Below, in pieces: positions 35,118 to 47,210 of a stretch of 64,000 bases of DNA. Location: assembly GCF_040807025.1 (NCBI RefSeq), contig NC_090954.1, forward strand, positions 16,310,501 through 16,374,500, in the 5' to 3' direction. Both the position numbers and the translations under genes were made by a program. Each line of letters opens with the position of its first letter. Position 1 is the first letter of the stretch. This DNA comes from Struthio camelus (Eukaryota; Chordata; Aves; Struthioniformes; Struthionidae). The notes under the pieces were generated by a model. That model saw only the letters and a list, made by a program, of their open reading frames with translations. It was not told where the DNA came from and did not search any database.

Positions 35118-37642
35118 GAATGAGTTCTGAATAGATTTGGGAACTTAAAGCTCAACTCTGAACACCAGAAACTGTCTTCCTGGTACATGTTGGTTGTAAT
35201 AATTTAGTTGTGGAAGTGAAGGAGAGGAAAAAGGAGCTCATACAGGATCCTTTCTCTCGCAGCTGCCGTCTGCCTCGCCAAGGATGGGAGAAACGATGAC
35301 TTCATTTCTGCGTGGTCTTTAATGGTCATATTTGAAAAAAGCATATGAATATCATTGACTTCTTTTGGGTATGGTAACTTAAAGCCTAGCTGGTTGACGT
35401 AACTACCGAAAATAGCTTTACAGCAATTCCAGTCTGACTCCCTAAACTGATCCTGTGTTCTGATAGTTAACTCCTTGAATCTCCTTAGCTTTTAGGCGTA
35501 ATGACTTTTCCTTGTCTGCCATCTGAAGATGCTCTTTGTTCACTTCTGTTACTATAACGTCCCTCTAAATCAGCTAATCTCCTCTAGAGCCTGAAAAGAG
35601 TTTCTGAAAATATTTGGGCTGAAAACTGATGAGTCTTTGTGTTTGTGATAGTACAGAATGTACTGAACAAGATAGGTGTTACCTAGTAATGTCCACCTTC
35701 CTTTAGAAAGTACCTTAGCCGCAGTTGGTTAATTGGCGGAGCTACACCAAATCCTTCTGAATTCGAACGAATGCTAAGAAATAACTCTATTACGATACTT
35801 AAGCAATTGTAACTGGCTTCATATTCTCTTGCTGTTAGGCATTTCTCTGACCATGTACCCAACCCTTCTCAATACTGGCTAGGAAGGAGATGTCTGGATG
35901 ATATAAAAAATGATGTATTGCCTGGGGTATTTGCCTGGGCAGATTTAGGGCATCTAATTTAGACAGCTAAATGGTACTCCTTAATAATTCTTTAGCGAAA
36001 TCTGTCCTATAAAGAGTTTGAAGCACTTTTCCCTGTAGCCTCCACTGCTCGTCATTTGTCTGAAAAGCCATATGTATTCCTTGAAAACGAATCTCTTCAG
36101 AGGCCTCTGGGCGCTGTCGTAGACCCTACCCCTGAGCCAAATAGTTGTCAGCGATTTATGAGCTACGTTGTCGTTAAACACGTTCTTGGACTCTACTTTC
36201 TGCCACTACTACTGTGTTTTCTCTTTGAACCAAAGCAAAGGCTACTTTTCAGTTTTAATAGTTACACATCACTCTTCACTTTACTATGCTTCTTTTTTCC
36301 TAGATTTCATGTTCATGTCATCAGTAGGAGCTTTTTTCTCTGCTGTCAAGTAGTTGACTTGGGACTCCATGAAATCAGTAACTGATTATTGATTGTGGAA
36401 AATGGAAAGGGGAGTTGACTTTCATTATGTTCTTCTGGCATCATATAAGAAAACTCTGCACTGGTTACGGTAAGATACAGGATTGACATGCCCTACACTA
36501 AAGGGTTCTAGAGCGATGCTAGAATAAGCTGGGTTTTGTGCTAGGGCACAGGTTTTTCTCTGTCCCGGACTGTCCTTCTCTGCCAGTCATTGCAGCTGCT
36601 TCCGGCTGCAGGCTGATAACTGCAGCTTTTTGCACGGGCAGGTGTCAGGCTCCGTGAGCAGACGTTCCTGCAGCTGGGTGCTGTTTGTCATTGTAATGAG
36701 TTGGCTTCTCACCGTCTTGTCTCAGAGTGCCCTTAATGTGCTTGCAACCGCAAGTTCCCATATTGCGGCCACAGACTGATTTATGGGTTCCTGCCTTACT
36801 GACCAAGCTGCTGAAACTTCTGAATCTGGAGGGAAGAAAGACCGACCGACCTGTAACATATTCTGTAAATGGTGTGGAAGTTGCTTCTGCTTCTGACCAA
36901 AAGCTGGAACTGAATTTCAGACTCTTTTTGATTGTTCCAGCTTAATTTTTCAGGCCTCAAAGGTGATGGTTATTTTTCTGACAGATATACATACGAACAT
37001 ACATAATGGATCTTAAGGACTCATGCATTTGTAAAAGAGTTTATTTTACAGATTAGTACTTAAATAATACTTGTCACTCCAGCCGATTCTTTTTTCTAGA
37101 CGTTTCTTCTAAATGCAGCTTATGCTTTTAAAACTCAAAATTGACGTATAAATGTGAACATTTGTTATGGAATTAATTTTTTTTTAAACAAGGTATTTGC
37201 TAGTCCTTTTCTCAGTTGTTTCCTTATCTGAATTTTCACTAGTGATGTTCCCAAGAGGAAAAGCTGTTACATGAAGAACATTAACACTTGGTTTTCAAAG
37301 AATGAATGACAGGGAGGACTCTTCTATGCTGAGTTTCATCAGGCAGTGTTAGCAAAACTGCCACAAGCAGCATATTTGAAAGAGATAGCATCTGTAGGGC
37401 CCAGATGAGGCCAAAGCTCCCAGGATAAGACTGCAGCACCATGAGGGCAGAGAGCTGGTATGTGCTCGCTCACGCAGAGCACTGTGTTGGCACCATTGCG
37501 TGGCCGCTTCTGCTGGAAGAGCCTGGGGGGCCTGTTTCCGCTGGCAAGAGCATGCAAGAGGGATGCTTTGGTGCAGGGCTGAAACAGCCCTGTTCTACCT
37601 CTGCTATGACAAAGATGATAAATATGAAAGTAGATTGTCCCT
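35118..37642. other. Gene-free stretch
   Basis: No supported gene. ORFs on both strands at 35981-36385 overlap each other in a locally CpG-containing patch and have no recognised motif. The segment 36540-36720 is modestly GC-rich. Confidence 0.5.
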
Positions 37643-37678
37643 CCCCCCCCCCCCCCCCAAAAAAAAAAAAAAAAAAAA
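37643..37678. repeat. C16/A20 homopolymer junction
   Basis: Sixteen C are followed directly by twenty A. The three ORFs that run through it (Pro/Lys or Phe/Gly tracts) are artefacts. The lengths are likely polymorphic or mis-sequenced. Confidence 0.95.
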
Positions 37679-39107
37679 GTAGTCGTCTTTGTTCAGATTG
37701 GCTGATGTTTGGGCTGGCTAATGGCACTACTGAGTTGCCAAAGAGCAGCAAAGCTGATCTTCGTGTGTAATATGAGCTGACTAGGTATCACATATGTGAT
37801 GTAGCTGTGTACTGTGCCAGAAGATGCTTAAACTGGAAAGGTAAAATGTTACAAAAAATTCAAGAAAAAGAACCAACTTGAAAGAATTTTTTTCCTCAAG
37901 TATTTTGGGAAGACTTTGCTCCATGCAGGAGTTGATGGATGTTGAGATACCAGATTTCCCCAAATGGAGATACTTACTTTGCAACCAAAAGCACAGGTAC
38001 TTTAGCACAGTGCTTCAAATGAGTTCAAATGAGATGTGGGACCTTCTGGAGCATGGCTTTTCAATATGGGTCTTGTCAATATTTATTTCTGCTTCTTGAA
38101 ATTTAGGGTTTTCATAGATTTGGGGCCATATTTTGTTGAACAAAATTAATTTTCAACCAACACTGTAATTTTGCAATTGTTTGCTTATTAGGAAAAAATT
38201 TATGAAGGAGAAATATTAGATTCCTATGTGGGAATATGTTATTCTGGAAAATTCACCTACTCTTTCATTAAAAGGTGTGCTTCATATTGCACTAATAGAG
38301 AGGAATGAAATCTTTTTTTTGTTTTTAGCTGCCCTTTAATGAAAATGCAGAAGGAATTGTGATGAGCTTTTTACCTAGACCTCTTTGCACGCGACAATAC
38401 GTTGCATTCCCTTCTCACAGTTTTGTGTCTTACTGAGTAAACATGCCAGTCTCTAAATAATTGACTGAAAAATACTACATTATGCTAGAATAGTGTTGTA
38501 TGAATGGCACAGGATACTCAGTAAGGTCTGAAATAGAGCTGAGTGCAGTTAAGGCACATTGCTGCCGTGCTCCAGGAAACAGTTCAGACTTTGAAAATGG
38601 GAGCAATTAAAGCAATTTGAATTGACTTTCCTTTAACCGGCACAGCTAACAGCAGCTTTAGGGTTGAAAAAGTAAGTACTGCCATATCGTACAAGTACTC
38701 AGTGCTTCTCCAGCGGATTGGACAGTTCTCTGTGTGTACATACCTACGTACATACACGCTGTGCTGTTTAAACACAGCTCTAGGTTGGGGGTGAGAGGTG
38801 CTGTTATTTTTGAATATGGGTTTCTTCCAGTATGCTGTGGCAGGAAGAAAATGAGTGACAGTGAGGTCTCTTAAATGTCAACTGGGATTTCCTCAAATGT
38901 GTGGCTGGATCAAAAAATGTTTGTCACTTAAAAGTGAATTTTGTAGCTTCCAGAAAGTTGATGGAAAGCCACAGAATCTGTGAGGTTAATGGGACATTTT
39001 GGTTGCAACATTTTTCCTTGTAGCTTTTGGCAAAGAGGGAAAAATAAAGCGTTTGCATAGTACTTGCAGCATTTTACCCAGTGTCTTGTTTTCATTTTCT
39101 TTCTTAG
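37679..39107. other. Gene-free AT-rich stretch
   Basis: Short ORFs only; nothing recognised. Confidence 0.5.
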
Positions 39108-39224
39108 TTGGTGATCCAAGCATGCAAATTGTGGCTGATTCACTGAAATATCAAACTACTCTGTGGCAACCCTTCAGTCTTTTCGGATTTCCACTCCTAA
39201 GACTTCATTGCGGGCAGGGAAGAG
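39108..39224 (+). other. Candidate internal exon, plus strand
   Basis: An excellent acceptor (TTTTCATTTTCTTTCTTAG) precedes 39108 and a good donor (GGAAGAG/GTGAGG) follows 39224. The 117-bp interval is open in one frame with phase 1 at both ends, so it could be included or skipped without breaking a frame. The peptide runs GDPSMQIVADSLKYQTT and then LWQPFSLFGFPLL; I do not recognise it. The upstream CpG island (19-20 kb) is in the right direction to be its promoter, but there is no evidence that they are joined. It could also be a pseudo-exon or a lncRNA exon. Confidence 0.22.
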
Positions 39225-42200
39225 GTGAGGAGGGTTGGATCCGCAGTGGACCTGAACGCAAAGAAGCATATTTTACATTATACTTGCCCTTTTTTTCCCC
39301 TTTTTTCCCCCCCTCTTCATAATATTGGAAGTCCTAGATCTGCATGATTTTCCAAGTACAAGCTTTTCTGTCCACCATAAAAACCCTCTGGTGGACCTGA
39401 CCCTAATGGCAAATCCCAAACTGATAATTTAGCTACTGATAAATCCCTCTGATAATGTAGGCAATAGTATAATATGCTGGTTTCAGTCTTGATCAATTTT
39501 TTTTCATTAAATGTAAGCATACTAATTTGATTATATTTCAATTTTTTTCCTCAAAAGACCTTTTTAAATACTTTTCCACCTCATATGGTGGTTTTCTTGA
39601 AAGAAGGTGGCAACAGAGAAGAGAGAGGATTCTTACCTCTCTTTCAAAGGTTTCTGCCTAGTGGCAAAGTATTATCAACAAGAGACAGGGACGTATTCCT
39701 TAAGAGCATGCTTGGGAGAAGGCAGATAAATGCTGCTAGCTGCAAGCTTTGTTTTAGTAATGATCCATGCACAAAGGTTTCACAAGAACTAAAATAAAAT
39801 GAGCAAGGTGATGATGTTTGTCGGGACGGGAGACTTTAAATGTATTTAATTTCTTTATGCTTTTCTTAACTCTTACTTGCCTATATTGTTTTGTCTGTAA
39901 TAATATTAAAATAGACTAGTGCCAGTCTGGTGTACTATAAATGTAATGATACTTGTTTCTAAAGAAAGGAAACTTTACCTTTGAGAAAACCCTTTCAGCT
40001 CCTGCATTCAGGAATTAAAAAAAACCCAATTCTTAAGGGATAACAAAAAATATAGCTGGATAAACTGGCATCAAACATGTGCTCCAATTTCTGATAATTA
40101 TCAATTCATATGGTATACATGTAGCAATCACAAAGATTGGGTCTGAGATGGGACTAGAGAAAGATATTCTACCAAAGGATGTCCAGTACCAAAAACTTTT
40201 TGCACAAAGGTTTGACTTTTTTCCAGGAAAATGTTATATCTCTTGCTGCATATAATATACTTGAATGAATGACTTCTCATTTGTTTTCTTAACCAATTAC
40301 ACTTCCTGTCTGGACAAGCCGGTTGCCCAAGCAAGCATGTGTACTCTTCGTGGGTAAGCATGTTTAATATACATGTACAGGACTGTGAGGATTGCATAAT
40401 TAGATTTAAGGGTGTGGTAGTAGCAAAAATATATTCAGTGCTAACCTTTGGCGGGGGCTGCGGGTATTACAATTGTCAAACAAGACTGCAGAAGATGACA
40501 GTGATACTGTTTCACCATAACTTGCATTGTTGCTCTTCTCTTCTAAACGTGCAGCTGTTTCCCATTGCTCTGGGTGCACTGCCGTGTCAGGCAAGTTGAA
40601 CAGCACCGTTCAACAGATCTCAAACCGTTTTCATATATGCTCTGCATCATGCATTTCAGCAAAACACTCTGCACTTTGATTTTTTTTTTAATTCCTAATT
40701 AATTCTGATCTGTATGGGAGTGCTTATAAAGATATTTTGAAGCTAATGAGAAGAAAATGCATTGTAACATTTAAAACGAATGTTACATCTCGTCTTATTT
40801 AAGAACTTTCTCTTCTTGTTTTCTTTTTTTTTTTTTTATGGGATTGTGCTAATTCAGAGTTGTCTGGGCTGGTGAAAGCTAGACAGGAAAGGGAAAGGAG
40901 CACTTGGGGATGGGGAAAACAAACCCTGTTGATGCTGTCAGTGCATCTGAATCCTAAGCTGATTAATCCTTGATTCTCTAGACACGAGTATATGTAGCCA
41001 GCCCATTGTTAAGTCGTATGCAAGCAGAAGCAACCTTATTCCTTACTGCAACGGTTTATAGTTACTTATTTTTTACTATGGAAAAAGCTGTTAGAGCTGG
41101 TATAGTAGTCTTAAAAGATGAAAATGGAATGGTCTCAGAGCAATATAGAGGTGTTCCCGAGGAAACTCATTTATGTAATGTAGCAAGTTTGTTATTTTGA
41201 TTGTGCTAGGTGTGCGTTATCCTGGATTATCCTGAAAATGCTAACATGCGGGCACGTCCAATACACTAGACACGCATGTGCCTCTCTTGCAATATGGGAC
41301 AAACATATAAATGTGACATAGTTTGATTTGTTTCATGAAAATCTCTTTGTGGGGAAAGAAAATCCTCCAAATCTTTTTTGAAGGACAAATCTCTTCAGTG
41401 ACAAAGAATGACAGAATCACTCTTTCACAGTGCTAATAAATACCTAAGTACTGGGATTCATTATTGACAAAAGGCATGGTAGCTTAGATGTGTTCTGATA
41501 AAGGGGTTGCATCATTTGTGCAAACTTAATTTGGGGGCACTTGGAGAACGAAGGCACCTTGAGGAAAAACTGTCCTTGGTGAAACTGTAGGTATTTATGG
41601 AAGAAGTTAGCTTTCCTATGAAGAGCTGTAAAACTGCCACAGGGCATAAACAACGTTTGAAATGCATTCCAACATGCTAGTCATGAATTATAAATGTCTC
41701 TGTGACCCTTCCTCAGTAAGTTGGCCACTGGGGTTAACTGTCATCTAGTCAGGGTTTATGACCCAATGGAAACGTGTGTGTTGCCTTACTTTGTGGTCCT
41801 GCAGCCCCGGAGGAGCTACCAAAAGCAGAGGAAAGCAATTACAGCCAGAGAGATTTGAAGAGAAGGAAGGAGGGGAGAGAGAACTGCTTTCTAACTTTAT
41901 TTTTTATTGCATTAATCCATTATGAAAAAATCACAGGTTTAAAAAACAGCAACAGACTCTTTAACCCATTGGAAAAGATTATTTCCTTTTTTTACGGCTG
42001 TTATAGTTTTGGGGTTGCACAGAGGACTAATTGCTTTATTGATTTGCAAATTAATTATAGCAAAGAGGACTGCAAAGCTTGCACCCTTTTTCTCTCAAAA
42101 ATAGAAAGAGTATATGTACTTCTAATGCTTATAACCCTGTTTCTGTGAGGCAACGCAGCTGCTTGTTAATTTTATGCACAGTTGGGAGACCTTCAGTCTG

Positions 42201-42522
42201 GAAGTTGGTTTGGAAAGTATGACACAATAAAATGAAGATTCCTTGATAGAAAGAAGGAAGGCATATATGACGTGGGAGAAGCTGTGCTTCGGCGTGGGGG
42301 TATGCTGTCGGGGCCCCTACCCCGGTTGTTCTCTGTGTGCCCTCCCTTCAGGCCCTTGGGTAGGGAAGCACGGCTCTCCAGCGAAAAGCAGTTATGTTTT
42401 CCATCCCTCCGTGGTATTTGGGAAGTGTAGTCTTTGCAAATCCTTGTCTGTTAATGGAAAAATGATCTCCTTTATGCTTCAATTTACCTTAACTTCATAT
42501 GTTATATGCACGTTTTGTTGAG
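39225..42522. other. Gene-free stretch
   Basis: Holds a 124-codon plus-strand ORF (41774-42148) that begins near an acceptor-like CCTGCAG at about 41803 but lacks a good donor. Otherwise AT-rich non-coding DNA. Confidence 0.45.
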
Positions 42523-42684
42523 ATTCAAAGTGATGCAGACATGGAGGAGGCAGTGCCAGGATTCTGGTGTGACTACCTGAAAGACTGTTTCTGTGCTGTT
42601 TCCACTGTGTGGTTACTGTCTGGATACTGCATCTTGCCACGAGGAGCATTTCCTTTAAACTCAGTGAACTCCCCCTGTAAAGTG
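42523..42684 (+). other. Candidate exon 1 of a pair, plus strand
   Basis: The interval starts after TTTTGTTGAG (a modest acceptor) and ends at an excellent donor (AAAGTG/GTAAGT). It is 162 bp, open in one frame, phase 0 at both ends, 54 codons. The peptide includes MEEAVPGFWCDYLKDC and is Cys-rich. Its phase matches that of the next candidate exon 446 bp downstream. The protein is not recognised. The high Cys/Trp content is also what translated non-coding DNA tends to look like, so a lncRNA exon or chance is as likely. Confidence 0.18.
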
Positions 42685-43130
42685 GTAAGTTTCTGTAATC
42701 CTCTTGGGAAGAACACCACCCCAGTCGCTTGTGCCGGTTCTGCGCCCCTTTATGCTGCTGTGAACAGAAAGGGAGCTGGGAGTAGCTGCCTGGTGCCTAG
42801 GATCTCGTCTGTCCTGGACCTTGCCCATGTCTGGTTGTCGCTGCTTTTGTGGGGTGCAGCAACAGCAGGTCCCTGCTGTGGAGCTGCATGCTGTGCAAGG
42901 CTGAAGCCCTGGAAGCACAGCTGGGTTTCATTCTAAACAACGCGTGAACTTTTCACACGATCTGTGCTACTGTGGTTCTGTAAAGTCACTGCTGGGTTAC
43001 AACTGATGGAGAAAGACTAGTCTTTCTATCTAGTCTGATTTTGACATCTGATTACTTTGCTGCATGTTAGACAGTCCTGCAGATTATCAGTGGTAACTAA
43101 AAGGTATTTTTTTTGCTTCTAATCCTGCAG

Positions 43131-43313
43131 TGTTCTTCTCAGACGAGCCTAGCTGCCTTTGACAAATTATTTTACTGTTTTGGAGAATGTGCTGGGGAGC
43201 TAAAGCACTTTAGGAATCCCAGTACTTGCGTTTGTAGATTTGCTCTGCCTTTGGGAGAGATGTCCTCTTTAGACAGTTACCTTGAAGTTCCCCTTTACTC
43301 AAGCCAGATTAAG
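43131..43313 (+). other. Candidate exon 2 of a pair, plus strand
   Basis: This has the best splice context in the window: a T8 tract, a CTAAT branch-point-like word, then CCTGCAG before 43131, and ATTAAG/GTAAAA after 43313. The 183-bp interval is fully open in one frame, phase 0 at both ends (61 codons), with peptide parts such as AAFDKLFYCFGECAGELKHF. An AATAAA lies at about 43324 just inside the downstream intron. The protein is not recognised. It could be a real exon of an unidentified gene, a lncRNA exon, or a decoy. Confidence 0.25.
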
Positions 43314-43845
43314 GTAAAATGCAAATAAAGGATTATTTTCATAAAACCCAGAATACACAACGTAGTTGCAAATGTTTAAAGGAGACCTAGATGGAGGAAT
43401 AAGGGCGGAACAAAGGGGGAGATGAGTCAGAAAGTTCTCTCTTCCTCTAGCTGTTTGATTTGCTGCAGCTGCTTGCCTGAGCAGACCTTATCAGGGATCC
43501 TTTTTCTGCATAGCCTGTATCTCAGAGAGCATTTATCAGAAAGTGACCTCTTGGATGCTCTGGAGTACTTGTCATGATGTTTCTTTCTGTACAATAATAT
43601 TTCAAGATGTGTGTTACAAATGGTAAAAGTGACTTTGAAGTAACTGATTGGTAATAAATTGTTTTTCACCCTATTGGTTGTGCCCTAATGGTGGCGTAAA
43701 CATTTAGAGTGTTACCTGGTATATATACAGTCATCAGATAAGTCAGTTTCCTTGGAAATCCTACATTTACTGTTTCAAATGGCTGATGTTTCAGAGGAAA
43801 AGATCTTTGAAATTATCTCAGGAGTTTGTTATTCCTAGATACATT

Positions 43846-43859
43846 CCCCCCCCCCCCCC
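43846..43859. repeat. Poly(C)14 run
   Basis: Fourteen consecutive C, a low-complexity tract prone to length error. Confidence 0.95.
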
Positions 43860-43916
43860 ATGGAAGAATTTCAGAAAACCTGTGTTTAATTGGAAATTCA
43901 AAACTTTATAAAGCAA

Positions 43917-43950
43917 ACAAAACAAAACAAAAACAAAACAAAAAAACCCC
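43917..43950. repeat. (AAAAC)n microsatellite
   Basis: Several AAAC/AAAAC units in a row, imperfect, ending in a C-run. Confidence 0.85.
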
Positions 43951-44092
43951 ACAAAGCATTCATCTGCAGGAGTAAACGTCAGTCATAGCCTGACCATGGA
44001 CTCTGTCATGCATGGACGAGTGTGGACAGTGGTCAGCTCACTGGAGCATCAGTGACCATGAAAGTTCTGGTGTCAGCTCTGATCTTTCTTAC

Positions 44093-44161
44093 TAGGGCAC
44101 TCTCCACTGCTAGTGCCCTCGGAGGCATGTTTTGCTTCATCCAGGAAATGTACCAGGTAAA
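44093..44161 (-). other. Weak candidate exon, minus strand
   Basis: On the minus strand a long pyrimidine tract ending TTTTTCAAG precedes 44161 and a donor CCCTA/GTAAGA follows 44093. The 69-bp interval is open in one frame with phase 1 at both ends; the peptide begins YLVHFLDEAKHASEG. It is not recognised, and very short exons with good splice motifs are common by chance. Confidence 0.12.
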
Positions 44162-44377
44162 CTTGAAAAAGGAAATAAGAAAGTTGGTATAGGATGTGGT
44201 AGGCAGTGTCTTCTCCTTTGCAGATTAGTCCCAGCAGGGCTGAATGAAGAGCGCTTTGCATACAGCAGTGATGGCAGACAAGTGAGATAGACCAGTCATG
44301 GTTGTCAGATGATTTTTCAGTTAATGGTTGTGCAGTGCTCTGAAGAGGTAAAGTGCTCTGTCAGTGCGAAGTATCAT

Positions 44378-44405
44378 TCTTCTTCTTCTTACTATTATTA
44401 TTATT
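44378..44405. repeat. (TTC)n / (ATT)n microsatellite
   Basis: Four or more TTC units pass into four ATT/TTA units. Simple sequence. Confidence 0.85.
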
Positions 44406-45873
44406 CAGTTCCCATTTCCAAAAGATTACAGAGCAGATTGGGGTTTTTATGGTATTTTTTCCTCTGATTTTTTTTTTTTTTAGTGTGATTGAAAGCAGAA
44501 TGTGAACAGGGTTCTTTGGATGTGATGATTTAAATGTGTGAGGTTTTAAAAAAAGTTTAAGTAAGTGCAACATTTAAAAATATCCCATTCAAACTCATTG
44601 CAAAACATTTCATCTTGTGAGTGAAACACTTCAAATGCCTGAAATTAATCCAAAGCAAGTTTCTGTGCTAGCTGTGAAGAGCTGGATCGAGCTAATTCCT
44701 TTGTTGGGTCCAACGTATACATGTAATTGCACCTAATACAAATCCTGCTTCTCATGTCATTGCCTTCTGAAGATTATACAAATCCTGCACTGTTTTAAAA
44801 TCTTTAATAAAACTTGAGCCAAAGCTAAGTAGTCTGCACTAATTTCTGAAGCCAGAAAAAAAGTATGGGGAGGGCAGCAAACCTGTACAACTGGATTATT
44901 TATGAATCTCAGCACCTGCATATTGTTTTTCCCTAGAACAGCAATAAGGATGAAATCTTACTTGTCTGTAGTTCTACCCATAGCAGACTACACATTGCAC
45001 TAGATGTCTCATCAGTATCGGTTAGAGAGAACCTTTTATTGCAAATTTTGGTTCAAGTCCCTTGGCTTTTAGAGACAGTCAAACGCAGATGGATTTGGTT
45101 GGGTTCCTTTCTTTTTGGAACGCAAGTAAGATGCCAAAGGGCTAAATTCTGCTGTATTCTTAAAAGCTGGTTTAACTGAGAGGAGCAGTTGGTTTGTTTT
45201 TGAGAGAGACCTTACTTCATTGTTTTGCATTGATTCACACAATACACCAAAGATCTTGCACTTGCCTGATTATGATATTTGGACACTGGGTAAAAGCAGA
45301 TAGCTAAATTATCTTGAATGTGCTGTCCCACTCCTGCTAGAGAGTGGGAGGTGGGTGGTGCCTAGGTGCTTACCATGTCGTTTGCTGTTTGTTGTTTCAA
45401 GGGAGGTTGAAAAGTCTCTTTTCTATCAATGTGATTCTGATTTTTAAAGTTCTGATAAAGTTTCAGCACTTGACAAAAACCTGCCAATTATACTGAAATT
45501 TTATTTAGGAGAGAGGTAACTATTTCAATGAGGAGAAAGAGTAAAGCAATATAAGTTTTTTTTTTTTTTATTTTGAGAGAAAACTTAAAACAATATTGTC
45601 TTTATCAAGTGCAATTGTAAATGTTTAAAAAAAAAAAAAACAGTTAAACTGGAAAAAAAGAAGTCCATTAATGTTTTCCTTCATAGAAAATATTGGAATC
45701 TTTGCAAACTACATTTATCTTCTGCACAGCTCTGTTATTTTGTAATAAAGTGTTGTTACTATCCTAAAAAAAAAGGTTCTATGCCTTGGGGAAAAAAAAA
45801 AAATCTATGATGCCCTCAGTGAAAGATACGACTCATGTTTTCTACTTCAAACTTAATTTGCTACTGTGAATGT
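44406..45873. other. Gene-free AT-rich stretch
   Basis: Poly(A)/poly(T) runs near 44470, 45552 and 45627. No gene or RNA is supported. Confidence 0.5.
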
Positions 45874-46168
45874 AGGGAGAATGAAGCTGCACTCTTCTCA
45901 ATCATATCCAGTGACAGGACAAGAGGCAATGGGGACAAATTGAAATTCAAGAAATACTACTGAAGTATAAGAAAAACCTTTTTTTTTTTTTTTTTTACAG
46001 TGAGGATTGTGTAACACTGGAGCAGGTTACCCAGAGAGGTTGTGGAAGCTCCATCCTTGGAGATACTTGAAACCTGACTGGCCACAGCAACCTTCTAGGT
46101 GACCCAGAGTGAGCAGGGGTATTGGCTTCAGAGCACCCTTCCAACCTCAATGAGTCTATGATTCTGTG
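45874..46168 (+). mobile_element. CR1 LINE, 3' end fragment
   Basis: Strong match to the 3' part of avian CR1 non-LTR retrotransposons: CTCTTCTCA, CCAGTGACAGGACAAG, GGCAATGGGGACAAA, AGTGAGG, CACTGGAGCAGGTTACCCAG, AGAGGTTGTGGAAG, CTTGGAGATACTTGAAACC, CTAGGTGACC, GAGCAGGGG, CCCTTCCAACCTCAA and a terminal CTATGATTCTGTG, in the consensus order. The 5' end and reverse transcriptase are missing, the usual 5' truncation of CR1. Inside it, where the consensus has a short CTTCTTTA, there is a run of eighteen T (45979-45996). It is non-autonomous and non-coding. Confidence 0.95.
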
Positions 46169-47181
46169 CGTTTCTGATTACGTAGTCTGTGTTTTATTCT
46201 GCCTGAGTATTTTGAGGGTTTTAAATATATATGTTTTTGTTCAGAGATGGCAAAGGAGTTGAAAGATGGAGATTATTGCACTAATTTTTTTGGTTTTGAC
46301 CATGACCTGATGTGTGAGTCTTAACTTGTTCTATGTGTAACTTTTATACTGTTAAGTGTAATGTTAGGCTATGCTGTGTGTCTTAATTAAGTGAGACTTA
46401 TAAAATGATTTGTAGTATCTTGAGTAAAGGAGTTCAGTAAATGAGAAGTTTGGTACAGATCTGAATGCATTAGACATTGCAGTGATCAGGTACAATGAGG
46501 TGGGAGGTGAACATACTTCATAAGGCAAAATTTCACTGTAAGTTGTTGAAATGTTTCCATTCAAAAATTCAGTAGCGTAAACTAGCATGCAAATTAAATA
46601 ACTAGGCTGAAATACAGGCAAAGCGGCTAGGTTATAAGCAGCTCATGTTGAAACACACTTGCAAATTTATTTTTTATAACAAAAGCAATAAAATACACCT
46701 TGTGACTCTCAAACAACCAGGCAGCTTAAAATACTGAAATTGTACTGCAAATTTTCTTGATTATCCTGTTGCACTGGCCCTACCAGTCATTATATTTCTC
46801 AGCTAACTTCTGGCATGGAAAAAAGTGAATTTGTCATTCAAATTTAGAGAGAAGTTTCAGTTTTTCTAACAGTAATATAAATGTAGTTAGGTTGAGCTGG
46901 ATATTGTACAGTGCATCCTCTGCTGATTAATTTGTCTATTCTAATTCTGTGTGATCTGGTATCTGACTTATTTAACACTGCAGGCCTGAGTTAATAATGT
47001 CTTCAGGGAATTGGACACTGAGCTGATGTTAAACCATCTTATTTGGAGGAGTAAAAGGGGACCAGGTATCTCTTCATACTTTGGGCCCTTGTTAATAAGT
47101 TGCAGTAGTCCATATTCCCACTGTTAGCCTTAATAGGATTAGTTTTGGTATTATCAAAAGAGCAATTAACACCTGCAGATA

Positions 47182-47210
47182 TGATCGCAGATGATACCAA
47201 AGAACAACTC
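47182..47210. repeat. 29-bp duplicate, copy 1
   Basis: Begins TGATCGCAGATGATACCAAA. It matches 48191-48219 at 28 of 29 positions, with flanks unrelated. Confidence 0.9.

Noticed and set aside
37441..37770. ORFs with Pro and Lys runs
   Set aside because: They read through the C16/A20 homopolymer.
45050..45060. GGTTCAAGTCC, a tRNA B-box-like word
   Set aside because: No A box or cloverleaf can be drawn around it; one mismatch to the usual B box.
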